Assembly (NCBI GenBank): GCA_016342655.1
Contig: JAEINL010000004.1
Coordinates: 28,250-92,249, forward strand
DNA length: 64,000 bases
From: Sphaerochaeta sp.
GTDB lineage: Bacteria > Spirochaetota > Spirochaetia > Sphaerochaetales > Sphaerochaetaceae
Direction of reading: 5' to 3'
Below are positions 57,198 to 64,000 of this stretch, piece after piece; position 1 is the first letter of the stretch, and each line of letters starts with the position of its first letter. The position numbers and the translations under genes were made by a program. The notes under the pieces are model-generated. The model searched no databases. It was not told where the DNA came from and was given only the letters and a program-made list of their open reading frames with translations.

Positions 57198-57824
57198 CTA
57201 GGAACGGCTTATGACCGGTGTCGTTTTTGGTCGGACTTTGAAAAACTCCAGATAATTGGCAATCAGTTCCTGGGAAAGGGACATCTCAAAGGTATCCAGA
57301 AATGCAACCTGAAAGCAGGAGGACTCAAGAAGCAACAGGATGTGGTTGGCCACCTTGTTGATGTCACACTCGATGATATCCCCACTACTAATACCTACCC
57401 GCAATAGTCGTTTGAAAAGAATGGTAAGCTTGGCTGTCCTTCTCATGACTATCTCGTTGAAATCTCGGCCCTCTTTCTTCATCTGCAGCATCACATCCAC
57501 TAGGGAGGTAAGCTCCCCTTCGTGGGCGGTTGCAGTATCCATAATTTCAGAGCAGATACTCTTAATCCTATCCATGTAGTTGGCATCAGAAGACCAGGCA
57601 AGGGTCGCATACTTGGTAAACATGCGTCCGGTAACCAGTTTCACCGCATAGTAATAGATCTCTTCCTTATCTTTAAAATATTGATAGATGGTTGGTCGGG
57701 AGATTCCACACTCCAGGGCAATAAGAGAGAGGTTAGAATCTCGATACCCTTCCCGTCCAAAGACTTTCAGAGCAGTCTGCAGTATCTTTTCCTTTCTTTC
57801 CTCATGATCAATCTTCTTGGGCAT
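57198..57824 (-). CDS. TetR-family transcriptional regulator
   Basis: A 208-aa regulator. The N-terminal DNA-binding domain has RKEKILQTALKVFGREGY (residues 10-27) and the recognition region ALECGISRPTIYQYFKDKEE (38-57), with the typical YxxFxxKxE. The ligand domain (60-190) is not diagnostic. It is transcribed away from the M20 peptidase gene; the 93-bp gap holds A+T-rich palindromes that could be its operator, so it may control itself and the peptidase. The clpB gene follows 90 bases downstream. Confidence 0.88.
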   Translation of the reverse strand: MPKKIDHEERKEKILQTALKVFGREGYRDSNLSLIALECGISRPTIYQYFKDKEEIYYYAVKLVTGRMFTKYATLAWSSDANYMDRIKSICSEIMDTATAHEGELTSLVDVMLQMKKEGRDFNEIVMRRTAKLTILFKRLLRVGISSGDIIECDINKVANHILLLLESSCFQVAFLDTFEMSLSQELIANYLEFFKVRPKTTPVISRS

Positions 57825-57858
57825 AGCCTAAAATCCCCCTAAACCTATCTGTACTCTA

Positions 57859-57876
57859 TTGTTATATTACAATATA
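57859..57876. promoter_or_regulatory. Candidate TetR operator between tetR and the M20 gene
   Basis: Two overlapping palindromes: TATATT-AC-AATATA (57863-57876, perfect) and TTGTTATATTACAA (57859-57872, outer TTGT/ACAA). They cover the -35 and spacer of the peptidase promoter, as expected for a repressor site. The second resembles the palindrome at 22112-22125. Confidence 0.5.
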
Positions 57877-57886
57877 CCATTATACT
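57859..57886 (+). promoter_or_regulatory. Promoter of the M20 peptidase gene
   Basis: TTGTTA (57859-57864), a 16-base spacer and TATACT (57881-57886), followed by a leader with SD AGAGAGG before the ATG at 57918. Confidence 0.55.
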
Positions 57887-57917
57887 GTAAAAAACACTAT
57901 ATCTCAGAGAGGTTTTT

Positions 57918-59357
57918 ATGTTTCTCATATTTGTTCTTTTAGCCATAGTACTTATTCCATTAGCAATAGGAATTGTAAGGACTCTTGTCCTCAAGCGAAA
58001 ACACTATGAAATTCCTCTCCCAGCCCCAATCCCTGCTACTGATAGAACCATAGAAAAATTGCAGCATGCAATAACCTTCAAGACAGTGAGTAGCAGGGAG
58101 GAAGGCAAGACGGACTGGGACCAGTTCATCCAATTTGCTACCTATCTGGCAGAGGCCTTTCCTCTCTGTGAAAAACACCTGAAACTAGAGAGTCAATCCG
58201 ACCATAACCTTATCTACCGTTTTGCAGGGGAGGATACCACAGCCCTTCCTGGCTTGCTTACAGCACACCAGGACGTGGTATCAGCAAGCGATGATCAGTG
58301 GACCTACCCACCTTTTGCCAAAACCCTAGAAGAAGGATATGTCTGGGGAAGAGGAAGTTTTGACTGCAAGTTACAGCTCATAGCCATACTGGAAGCATTT
58401 GAGCTGCTGTTACAAGAGAGTAAGAAACCCAAGAGAACCTGGTATGCCGCCTTCGGCTGTGATGAGGAGGTAAATGGAGGCAACAAGGGAGCGACTCTCA
58501 TCGCAGAGCAATTTGAACGGATGGGCCTCACCTTCTCTTTACTGCTCGATGAGGGGGGAGTGGTTTCAGAGAACTACATCAAAGGTATCAATCGCCCAAT
58601 AGCAGTTGTAGGGGTTGCAGAAAAAGGGTACATTGACACACTTTTGAGCTGTAGCCGCGAAGCAGGCCACTCGTCCACCCCACTAATGCCTACAGCACTT
58701 GGCAAGATAGCAAAGGCAGTAACAGCCATTGAATCGAGCAAGCAAGAGGCAAGGCTTACAAAGCCCGTACAGGCTATGCTCAGGAACATAGGAGAAGAGG
58801 CCCCTTTCCCCTTAGCATTTCTCTTTCTCAATCTCTGGCTTACCAAGCCACTGATCATGCTGATCTTTTCCAAGAGCCCTACCCTCAATGCTCTGATTAG
58901 GACTACCAGCGTGCCTACCATGATTGAGGGAAGCGACAAAAGCAATGTCATAGCATTAACCTCTTCAGCTGTGATAAACACGCGCCTGCTTCCGGGGGAT
59001 ACCCAAGAGCAGACTCTTAAGCATCTCAAAGCTGTCATAGCAGATGAGGAGGTCTCCCTTTCTGTCAGGCGTTATGAAGAGCCTTCGAAAGAATCCCCCA
59101 CAACGGGGGAAGCCTTCGACCAGCTTAAGGCAACCATTTCCCAGGTATTCCCTGAAGCCATTGTCACTTCCTATTTGATGCTTGGAGCAACAGATGCCCG
59201 CAAGTACCAGCAACTCTGCCAGCATATTTACCGTTTCACTCCTGCCCAGATGGGTAGGAGTGAGGTGAATAGGATGCATGCTCCCGATGAAAGAATCCAT
59301 ACCGACAACGTAGAAAAGGCTGTCGCCTTCTTTCTAGCCCTACTTAAGAATTGGTAA
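57918..59357 (+). CDS. Membrane-anchored M20-family metallopeptidase (PM20D1-like)
   Basis: A 479-aa protein with an N-terminal hydrophobic anchor (residues 2-24) and an M20 di-zinc amidohydrolase domain. Candidate metal ligands: His in TAHQDVV, Asp in GRGSFDCK, the catalytic and bridging Glu pair in CDEEVNGG, Asp in LLLDEGG, and His in MHAPDE near the end. The arrangement resembles carboxypeptidase S and PM20D1, which act on N-acyl or blocked amino acids; the true substrate is unknown. It is probably regulated by the divergent TetR protein. Confidence 0.82.
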   Translation: MFLIFVLLAIVLIPLAIGIVRTLVLKRKHYEIPLPAPIPATDRTIEKLQHAITFKTVSSREEGKTDWDQFIQFATYLAEAFPLCEKHLKLESQSDHNLIYRFAGEDTTALPGLLTAHQDVVSASDDQWTYPPFAKTLEEGYVWGRGSFDCKLQLIAILEAFELLLQESKKPKRTWYAAFGCDEEVNGGNKGATLIAEQFERMGLTFSLLLDEGGVVSENYIKGINRPIAVVGVAEKGYIDTLLSCSREAGHSSTPLMPTALGKIAKAVTAIESSKQEARLTKPVQAMLRNIGEEAPFPLAFLFLNLWLTKPLIMLIFSKSPTLNALIRTTSVPTMIEGSDKSNVIALTSSAVINTRLLPGDTQEQTLKHLKAVIADEEVSLSVRRYEEPSKESPTTGEAFDQLKATISQVFPEAIVTSYLMLGATDARKYQQLCQHIYRFTPAQMGRSEVNRMHAPDERIHTDNVEKAVAFFLALLKNW

Positions 59358-59368
59358 CTCACCCAAAA

Positions 59369-59396
59369 GAGGCTCCGCATTTTTGCGGAGCCCCTC
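59369..59396. terminator. Bidirectional terminator between the M20 gene and hsp20
   Basis: A perfect 8-bp stem GGCTCCGC/GCGGAGCC (59371-59378 with 59385-59392), extendable at the base, around a T-rich 6-base loop, placed between two convergent genes. On the minus strand it is followed by CTCTTTT. Confidence 0.8.
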
Positions 59397-59417
59397 AGTA
59401 CAGAACGGGTTGCCTCA

Positions 59418-59855
59418 TTATTTTTCCTTGATCTTCACTTCAATGCTCTTGGGCTGGACAACTTCCTTCTTGGGAAGAGTCACAGTAAGCACTCCGTTGG
59501 CGAATTCGCCTTCTATTGCTGCCTCATCCACATCCTCAGGAAGGGAGAAGGCCCGTTCAAAACTCTGAGCGTATCGCTCGCAGATGAGAAGCTTTTTCCC
59601 ATCCTTCTCTTCCTTGGTAGTCTGCTTGGAAGAACTGAGTCTAAGCACGTGTTTCTCAATATTCACCTTAACATCTTCCTGCTTATACCCGGGAAGTTCG
59701 GCCTCAACGATGTAGGCCTTGTCTGTCTCTGTAATGTCTACAGGAGGAATCTTCGATGAGGTAAGACCCCAATCAAAAAGCATATTGCCGAAAAGCGAAT
59801 CGAAGGGCGATACCACCGGCGACCGATAATTGTTTTTTGTTGTAAGATATGCCAT
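59418..59855 (-). CDS. Hsp20/alpha-crystallin small heat-shock protein
   Basis: A 145-aa holdase chaperone. The N-terminal region has FDSLFGNMLFDWG; the alpha-crystallin domain covers about residues 38-130 with AELPGYKQEDVKVNIEKHVL and the signature EFANGVLTVTLPKKE; the tail carries a basic VKIKEK. SD GGAGG lies in the short leader. A promoter lies at 59910-59939. Confidence 0.93.
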   Translation of the reverse strand: MAYLTTKNNYRSPVVSPFDSLFGNMLFDWGLTSSKIPPVDITETDKAYIVEAELPGYKQEDVKVNIEKHVLRLSSSKQTTKEEKDGKKLLICERYAQSFERAFSLPEDVDEAAIEGEFANGVLTVTLPKKEVVQPKSIEVKIKEK

Positions 59856-60131
59856 TTGTACACCTCCATGTGTTTATCTATATGTAATCCCCTTTTTCGG
59901 GTTTTCAATAATATAGATGCACAAAGCGTGCCAATCCAACAAATATATACTAAAAGTCATTATTTCTAGCAAGAATCCAGAAAATACAGCATACATACCT
60001 TGTTTTTGATGGCCACTGCAAGGCTCTTAAGACACCAATGGGTCAAACTGGTATAGGGAGTAGCAACAAGGCTATTTAACCGTATCAGAATGACCCATCA
60101 TTAAAAAAAGCAAGACGAGAATGGGACAAAA
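59856..60131. other. Non-coding gap between argF and hsp20
   Basis: 276 bp without a gene. The hsp20 promoter and leader occupy 59856-59939. An 8-bp inverted repeat ATGGGTCA (60038-60045) and TGACCCAT (60091-60098) brackets 45 bases; no T-run follows on the argF side, so I do not call it a terminator. Confidence 0.4.
59910..59939 (-). promoter_or_regulatory. Candidate promoter of hsp20
   Basis: Minus-strand TTGGAT (59939-59934), an 18-base spacer and TATATT (59915-59910). The leader is about 48 bases. Confidence 0.5.
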
Positions 60132-61157
60132 TCATGTGTAGAGCTTGTCACTCATCGTTGCCACCATAATAGCCTTGATCGTGTGCATCCTATTTTCTGC
60201 CTCATCAAAGACTACTGAGTGGCTACTCCTGAAGACTTCGTCGGTGACCTCCAGTTCGGTGAGTCCATACTGGGTGTGGATCTGCCTTGCTACGGTCGTG
60301 TTCAGATCATGGAAAGAAGGCAAGCAGTGTTCAAAGAGCACCTTTTCATTGCCCGAAGCACGAAGAAGATCCATAGTGACCTGATAATCCTTCAGCAGGG
60401 CTATACGACTCGCTGTCTGGTCCTCCTCACCCATCGAAACCCAGATGTCGGTATAGATGATATCGGCATCCTTTACTGCTTCGTAAGGATCTGTCGTTGT
60501 AGTGATGAGGGCCCCTGTCTGCTCTGCCACAGGGGCAAGTTCTGCAATAAGGTCCTCAGAAGGAAAGAGCTCAAGAGGAGCGCCTATGCTGTAATGCATG
60601 CCTACCTTAGCGGCTCCTATCATCAGGGCATTGGAGACATTGTTCCTTCCATCGCCTATATAGGCCATCTTCATCTTGTCAAGAGGCTTTCCCGTATGTT
60701 CCATGGCAGTGAGAAAATCGGCAAGTACCTGAGTGGGGTGGTCATCATCGGTGAGACCATTCCATACGGGAACACCACTATAGAGGGCGAGGTCCTTAAC
60801 AATCTGCATAGCAAAGCCACGGTACTCGATACCGTCATACAACCGGCCAAGCACCTGGGCCGTATCTTCAATGGACTCTTTCTTGCCCATCTGACTGTTG
60901 GTGAGGAAGGTGACACAAGCCCCTTCATCAAAAGCTGCAACTTCAAAGGAACATCGGGTACGCGTTGAGGTCTTGTCAAAGATGAGGACAATGTTCTTCC
61001 CCTCCAGCAAAGCACCTTCCAGATTCTTGGCAAACGGCTTTTTCTTCTTTTTAGCCTTGAGTTCTTTTGCAAGGTCCAGCAGATAGTGGATTTCTTCTGT
61101 AGTATAATCATTGAGTGTGAGAAAACTTCGCCCCTTGAGTGATATCCCTGTATTCAT
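60132..61157 (-). CDS. argF: Ornithine carbamoyltransferase
   Basis: A 341-aa enzyme that makes citrulline from ornithine and carbamoyl phosphate (or runs in reverse in arginine catabolism). Carbamoyl-phosphate motif STRTR is at residues 64-68, DDHPTQVLAD follows near 138, and the ornithine-side motif HCLPSFHD is near 285. A putrescine carbamoyltransferase is less likely given HCLP. No arcA or arcC is nearby. The promoter carries ArgR-box-like palindromes, which supports control by arginine. Confidence 0.9.
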   Translation of the reverse strand: MNTGISLKGRSFLTLNDYTTEEIHYLLDLAKELKAKKKKKPFAKNLEGALLEGKNIVLIFDKTSTRTRCSFEVAAFDEGACVTFLTNSQMGKKESIEDTAQVLGRLYDGIEYRGFAMQIVKDLALYSGVPVWNGLTDDDHPTQVLADFLTAMEHTGKPLDKMKMAYIGDGRNNVSNALMIGAAKVGMHYSIGAPLELFPSEDLIAELAPVAEQTGALITTTTDPYEAVKDADIIYTDIWVSMGEEDQTASRIALLKDYQVTMDLLRASGNEKVLFEHCLPSFHDLNTTVARQIHTQYGLTELEVTDEVFRSSHSVVFDEAENRMHTIKAIMVATMSDKLYT

Positions 61158-61179
61158 GCTACCCTCCGTATAATGGTCA

Positions 61180-61207
61180 ATAATACATATTTATGCATAA
61201 AATGCAA
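61180..61207 (-). promoter_or_regulatory. Promoter of argF
   Basis: Minus-strand TTGCAT (61207-61202), a 16-base spacer and TATTAT (61185-61180). The leader is about 20 bases, with GGAGG before the ATG. Confidence 0.65.
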
Positions 61208-61227
61208 TATGTTTGCATAAGTATGCA
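61194..61227. promoter_or_regulatory. Two ArgR-box-like palindromes at the argF promoter
   Basis: TGCAT-AAA-ATGCA (61194-61206) overlaps the -35 and spacer; TGCAT-AAGT-ATGCA (61214-61227) lies just upstream. The layout matches the E. coli ARG-box plan TGAAT-N4-ATTCA with A-to-C changes in the half sites, as tandem boxes. Confidence 0.5.
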
Positions 61228-61255
61228 GAAAAGCTACTTCATTATATTCTGATGC

Positions 61256-61286
61256 AAAAAGCCCCCCAACACAAGGAAGGAGGGCC
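61256..61286 (-). terminator. Terminator of the metN-metI-metQ operon
   Basis: A 7-bp G+C stem (61261-61267 with 61279-61285, one wobble) and 11-base loop, followed on the minus strand by TTTTT. Confidence 0.8.
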
Positions 61287-61305
61287 AGATTTGCAAGAAA
61301 TTTGG

Positions 61306-62112
61306 TTATTTGGTAACGAGTACCACTTCACCGTTGACATACTGCTTGGCTACATAGGCCTTTATCTTATCACCACGAAGGGCCTTCACCAGTGCAACGA
61401 TGCGAGGATCGTTTTCATTGCCCTGCTTGACTGCCACGACGTTTACGTAGGGGCTGTCAGAGCCTTCAACCAAAAGGCCGTCACGAGTTGCGATGAGTCC
61501 GGCAGGAATGGCGTAGTTACCATTGATGATAGCCGCATCGACATCCTGCAAGACGCGGGGAAGGGATGCTGCTTCAATTTCACGGAACTTCAGACCCTTG
61601 GGGTTCTTTGCAATATCCAGGGGAGTTGCCTCAAGGCCTGCATTGGCTTCAAGGGTGAGAAGGCCTGCACTCTGAAGCAAGAGAAGCGCACGACCTTCGT
61701 TGGTGGGGTCATTGGGAATTGCAATGGTTGCACCCTGGGGGAAGTCCCCGATAGCCTTGTGCTTATTGGAGTAGAGGGCGAAGGGCTCAACATGTATGCC
61801 GCCTGCATTTGCCAGGTGATAGCCACTGTCTTTGTTGAAAGACTCGAGGTAAGGAACATGCTGGAAAAAGTTCGCATCAAGCTCACCTGTCTCAAGGGCT
61901 TCATTAGGGGTCACATAGTCTGTGAACTCACGGACCTTAAGGGTGATACCTTGTGCAGCAAGATCCTCAACAATAAGGCTCAGAAAGGCAGCATGAGGCT
62001 CCGGGGTCGCACCAACAGTCAGTACCTGTGTGGAGGACTGTTCCTTTGTTCCGGTAGCAAATAGAGTTGCTGCCACGAGGATTACCAATACGATGGTCAA
62101 TGTTTTTTTCAT
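61306..62112 (-). CDS. metQ: Methionine ABC transporter substrate-binding protein (MetQ/NlpA family)
   Basis: A 268-aa exported binding protein for D/L-methionine. The signal peptide (MKKTLTIVLVILVAATLFA) is followed by TGTKEQ; the lipoprotein Cys usual in MetQ is absent. The mature protein has the family's VTPNEALETGELDANFFQH near 65-85 and NDPTNEGRALLLLQSAGL near 132-150. It is the last gene of metN-metI-metQ, 46 bases after metI. Confidence 0.92.
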   Translation of the reverse strand: MKKTLTIVLVILVAATLFATGTKEQSSTQVLTVGATPEPHAAFLSLIVEDLAAQGITLKVREFTDYVTPNEALETGELDANFFQHVPYLESFNKDSGYHLANAGGIHVEPFALYSNKHKAIGDFPQGATIAIPNDPTNEGRALLLLQSAGLLTLEANAGLEATPLDIAKNPKGLKFREIEAASLPRVLQDVDAAIINGNYAIPAGLIATRDGLLVEGSDSPYVNVVAVKQGNENDPRIVALVKALRGDKIKAYVAKQYVNGEVVLVTK

Positions 62113-62158
62113 ATTTTCTCCTACTCTCCCCGAAGGCGAGAGGTATGCACGAATAGTG

Positions 62159-62821
62159 TCAGCGCTTGGCCAACAGATGGGAACTGATCTTGTTGCCTAT
62201 CACCTGGATAATCTCTACAAGCACCAGGATGATAATTACGGCAACAACCATAACGTCTCCACGGAAGCGTTGGTATCCGTAGCGAATAGCAAGGTCTCCC
62301 AAGCCCCCTCCTCCGATAGCTCCGGCCATGGCCGAGTACCCGATGAGGTTGATGATCGTCAGCGTAACCCCACTGACAAGCGAGGGCAAGGCTTCCGGGA
62401 TAAGAACTTTTCGGATGATTTGCCAGTTGGTAGATCCCATTGCACGGGCGGCCTGAACGACCCCCGGATCCACCTCCTTCAGAGCGGTCTCAATTACTCG
62501 AGCCACAAACGGTGCTGCCGCAATGGACAACGGGACGATAGTAGCGGCAGTACCGATACTAGTTCCGATTAGAATGCGTGAAAGGGGAAACAGCAAAATC
62601 ATCAGGATGATGAAAGGAAACGAGCGTAGCACGTTTACTATCCTTCCCAGGACGTTGTTCAGAAGTGGCTTGGGGATAATTCCACCCTGTTCCTCTCCCG
62701 ATGTGATGGAAAGCAGTATTCCCAAAGGCAAGCCCATCAGAAGAGAAAAAAATGTAGAGAAGAAGACCATACTTAACGTCTGTCCTGTTGAGGTTAGAAC
62801 AAGTATCCAAAGTTTACTCAT
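62159..62821 (-). CDS. metI: Methionine ABC transporter permease MetI
   Basis: A 220-aa permease with about five transmembrane segments and the EAA-loop ARAMGSTNWQIIRKVLIPEA that contacts MetN. It begins within the last codons of metN (4-base overlap), so it is translationally coupled. Confidence 0.93.
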   Translation of the reverse strand: MSKLWILVLTSTGQTLSMVFFSTFFSLLMGLPLGILLSITSGEEQGGIIPKPLLNNVLGRIVNVLRSFPFIILMILLFPLSRILIGTSIGTAATIVPLSIAAAPFVARVIETALKEVDPGVVQAARAMGSTNWQIIRKVLIPEALPSLVSGVTLTIINLIGYSAMAGAIGGGGLGDLAIRYGYQRFRGDVMVVAVIIILVLVEIIQVIGNKISSHLLAKR

Positions 62822-63834
62822 ACCTTGTCCTCCTCTTCCACAAGGACGCCCTGACTCTTCAGTGCGTCAATGGTCTTTTGCTTAATTACCTCATCACCGC
62901 TTATGTCTACAACCATGGTACCAATCTCCACATCCCCAACCTTCTGAACACCACCTGCTCGAATATTAAACTCGACTCCTAGCTCCATGGTTATCCTGCT
63001 GAGGATCGGTAAATCTGTGGTGTCACCGCGGAATCGAAGGGTATAGGTCCCGATTTTCTTTGACCATTGCACCATTTTGTCCTGATGGGAAGCACTCTCA
63101 TCGACACCTATCAGGTGAGCCAGAAAATCCTTGGTCACCTCACTGGTAGGATTGGCGAAGATATCAGTGACAAATCCTTGTTCGACTACCTTGCCATCAT
63201 CGAGGACCGCTACCTGTTCGCAGGCATCACGAACAACTTCCATCTGGTGGGTTATCATGACGACGGTGAGGGACATCTTCTTCTGGATCGCCTTCAACAG
63301 GGAGAGGATCGAATGGGTGGTCTGAGGGTCTAGGGCACTGGTAGCTTCATCACAGAAGAGTATGTCCGGGTTACAAGCCAAAGCCCTAGCTATGGCTACC
63401 CTTTGCTTCTGCCCACCGCTAAGGGTGCTGATGGAAGCCTTTCCCCGACCTTCCAGGGCTACAAGGGCAAGCAGCTCATCCACTCTCTCTTTGATGACAT
63501 CCTTACTCATTCCATTAATTTCCATGGGATAGGCAATATTCTCTTCTGCATTCCGTGAAGAGAACAGGTTGAAGTTCTGAAATATCATACCAACTCTGCG
63601 TCTGCGTCCAATCATGCCACGTTTGGAAAGGTTGTCCACACGAACATCATCAAAATAGACTTCACCACCATCTGGACTCTCCAGAAGACTGATAAGACGT
63701 ACCAGCGTTGACTTGCCCGCTCCACTTTTTCCGATAATACCATAGATGGTATTGGAGGGTATGGAGAGGCTCACCCCATTAACGGCATGCAGATTGCCAT
63801 ATGATCTTTGTAAGTTGTCTAACGTAATCTGCAT
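62818..63834 (-). CDS. metN: Methionine ABC transporter ATP-binding protein MetN
   Basis: A 338-aa ATPase. Start at 63834 (MQITLDNLQRSYGN) with GAAGG 7 bases upstream; 32 extra upstream residues are rejected. Walker A GKSGAGKST, signature LSGGQKQR, Walker B DILFCDEATSALD. The C-terminal NIL/C2 domain (about 250-338) that senses methionine is present, so transinhibition is possible. No S-box riboswitch fits in the short leader. Confidence 0.94.
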   Translation of the reverse strand: MQITLDNLQRSYGNLHAVNGVSLSIPSNTIYGIIGKSGAGKSTLVRLISLLESPDGGEVYFDDVRVDNLSKRGMIGRRRRVGMIFQNFNLFSSRNAEENIAYPMEINGMSKDVIKERVDELLALVALEGRGKASISTLSGGQKQRVAIARALACNPDILFCDEATSALDPQTTHSILSLLKAIQKKMSLTVVMITHQMEVVRDACEQVAVLDDGKVVEQGFVTDIFANPTSEVTKDFLAHLIGVDESASHQDKMVQWSKKIGTYTLRFRGDTTDLPILSRITMELGVEFNIRAGGVQKVGDVEIGTMVVDISGDEVIKQKTIDALKSQGVLVEEEDKV

Positions 63835-63867
63835 AAATATACCTTCTATACTCAATGAATTGTTACC

Positions 63868-63896
63868 ATCATAGTAAAAAGGGATACCTTGGACAA
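63868..63896 (-). promoter_or_regulatory. Promoter of metN-metI-metQ
   Basis: Minus-strand TTGTCC (63896-63891), a 17-base spacer and TATGAT (63873-63868); leader of about 27 bases. Confidence 0.7.
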
Positions 63897-63929
63897 GAGT
63901 AACAGGAGTAAAACAAGGAAGGAACCTCA

Positions 63930-64000
63930 ATGGGAAGTGATATTGTCATAGGTAAGCGGAAGGGACTTTGTCTTAAGAGCAACCCGAGACTGGATCAACA
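63930..64000 (+). CDS. Unidentified gene, 5' part only
   Basis: An ATG at 63930, preceded by AAGGAAGGA, opens a frame that continues to the right edge (23 full codons, beginning MGSDIVIGKRKGL). It is divergent from metN. Too little is visible for a family call. Confidence 0.45.
   Translation, partial: MGSDIVIGKRKGLCLKSNPRLDQ

Noticed and set aside
60219..60968. A 249-codon plus-strand frame opposite argF
   Set aside because: Antisense to the STRTR and HCLP motifs of argF, with no SD or recognisable content.
61213..62064. A 283-codon plus-strand frame opposite metQ
   Set aside because: It runs through the metN-metI-metQ terminator and the whole of metQ in antisense; metQ has clear family motifs and the plus frame has none.
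63835..63890. A SAM (S-box) riboswitch upstream of metN
   Set aside because: The leader from the assigned promoter is only about 27 bases, too short for any SAM riboswitch.

Overview
The window looks like chromosomal DNA from a free-living or host-associated spirochaete, most likely of the Sphaerochaeta lineage. This is inferred from gene content and protein style; no database comparison was possible. The main pointers are an RpoB with the Asn at the rifampicin position that is typical of spirochaetes, a membrane-anchored coiled-coil protein of the spirochaete type, periplasmic binding proteins whose signal peptides end in a Phe-Ala-x-Gly pattern, and a single large ribosomal-protein cluster in which every gene from the tRNA-Thr/secE end to rplQ lies on the minus strand.

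Layout. 1-5430 (minus): an ABC importer with a DUF3798-type binding protein, a double-ATPase subunit, two permeases and the start of a small membrane protein, the last four coupled by 4-base overlaps. 5490-10421 (minus): the chaperone operon grpE-dnaK-dnaJ-rlmB, with a hairpin in each gap and an intrinsic terminator at the end. 10622-18420: the operon ptsI-der-HAD phosphatase-coiled-coil gene (minus), whose last gene is split by a complete 2145-bp IS1634-type element (17-bp terminal inverted repeats, 6-bp target duplication). 18446-22153: a plus-strand GerMN gene convergent with a minus-strand rny-ymdB-tlyA operon. 22252-50032 (minus): tRNA-Thr, rpmG, tRNA-Trp, secE, nusG, rplKAJL, rpoBC, rpsL, rpsG, tuf, then the S10-spc-alpha cluster down to rplQ. 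50071-59357: glycogen phosphorylase, a small HTH regulator, a DUF554 membrane protein, a NTP-transferase, clpB, a TetR regulator and a divergent M20 peptidase. 59371-63896: hsp20, ornithine carbamoyltransferase, and the methionine importer metN-metI-metQ (minus). The start of an unidentified plus-strand gene lies at the right edge.

How the parts work together. Most of the window is core information processing (transcription, translation, protein folding), with two importers (DUF3798-type and methionine), the general PTS enzyme I, glycogen breakdown and one arginine-pathway gene. Regulation is partly readable: sigma-70-type promoters, intrinsic terminators and attenuator hairpins between genes of unequal demand (binding protein/ATPase, tuf/rpsJ, rplL/rpoB, nusG/rplK), ArgR-box-like palindromes over the argF promoter, and a candidate TetR operator between tetR and the peptidase gene.

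I found no CRISPR array, prophage, toxin-antitoxin pair or obvious defence island. The observations most worth following are the reconstructable IS insertion, four genes that appear to be transcribed without a leader, a 14-bp palindrome shared by two promoters, and the uncharacterised DUF3798-type importer.
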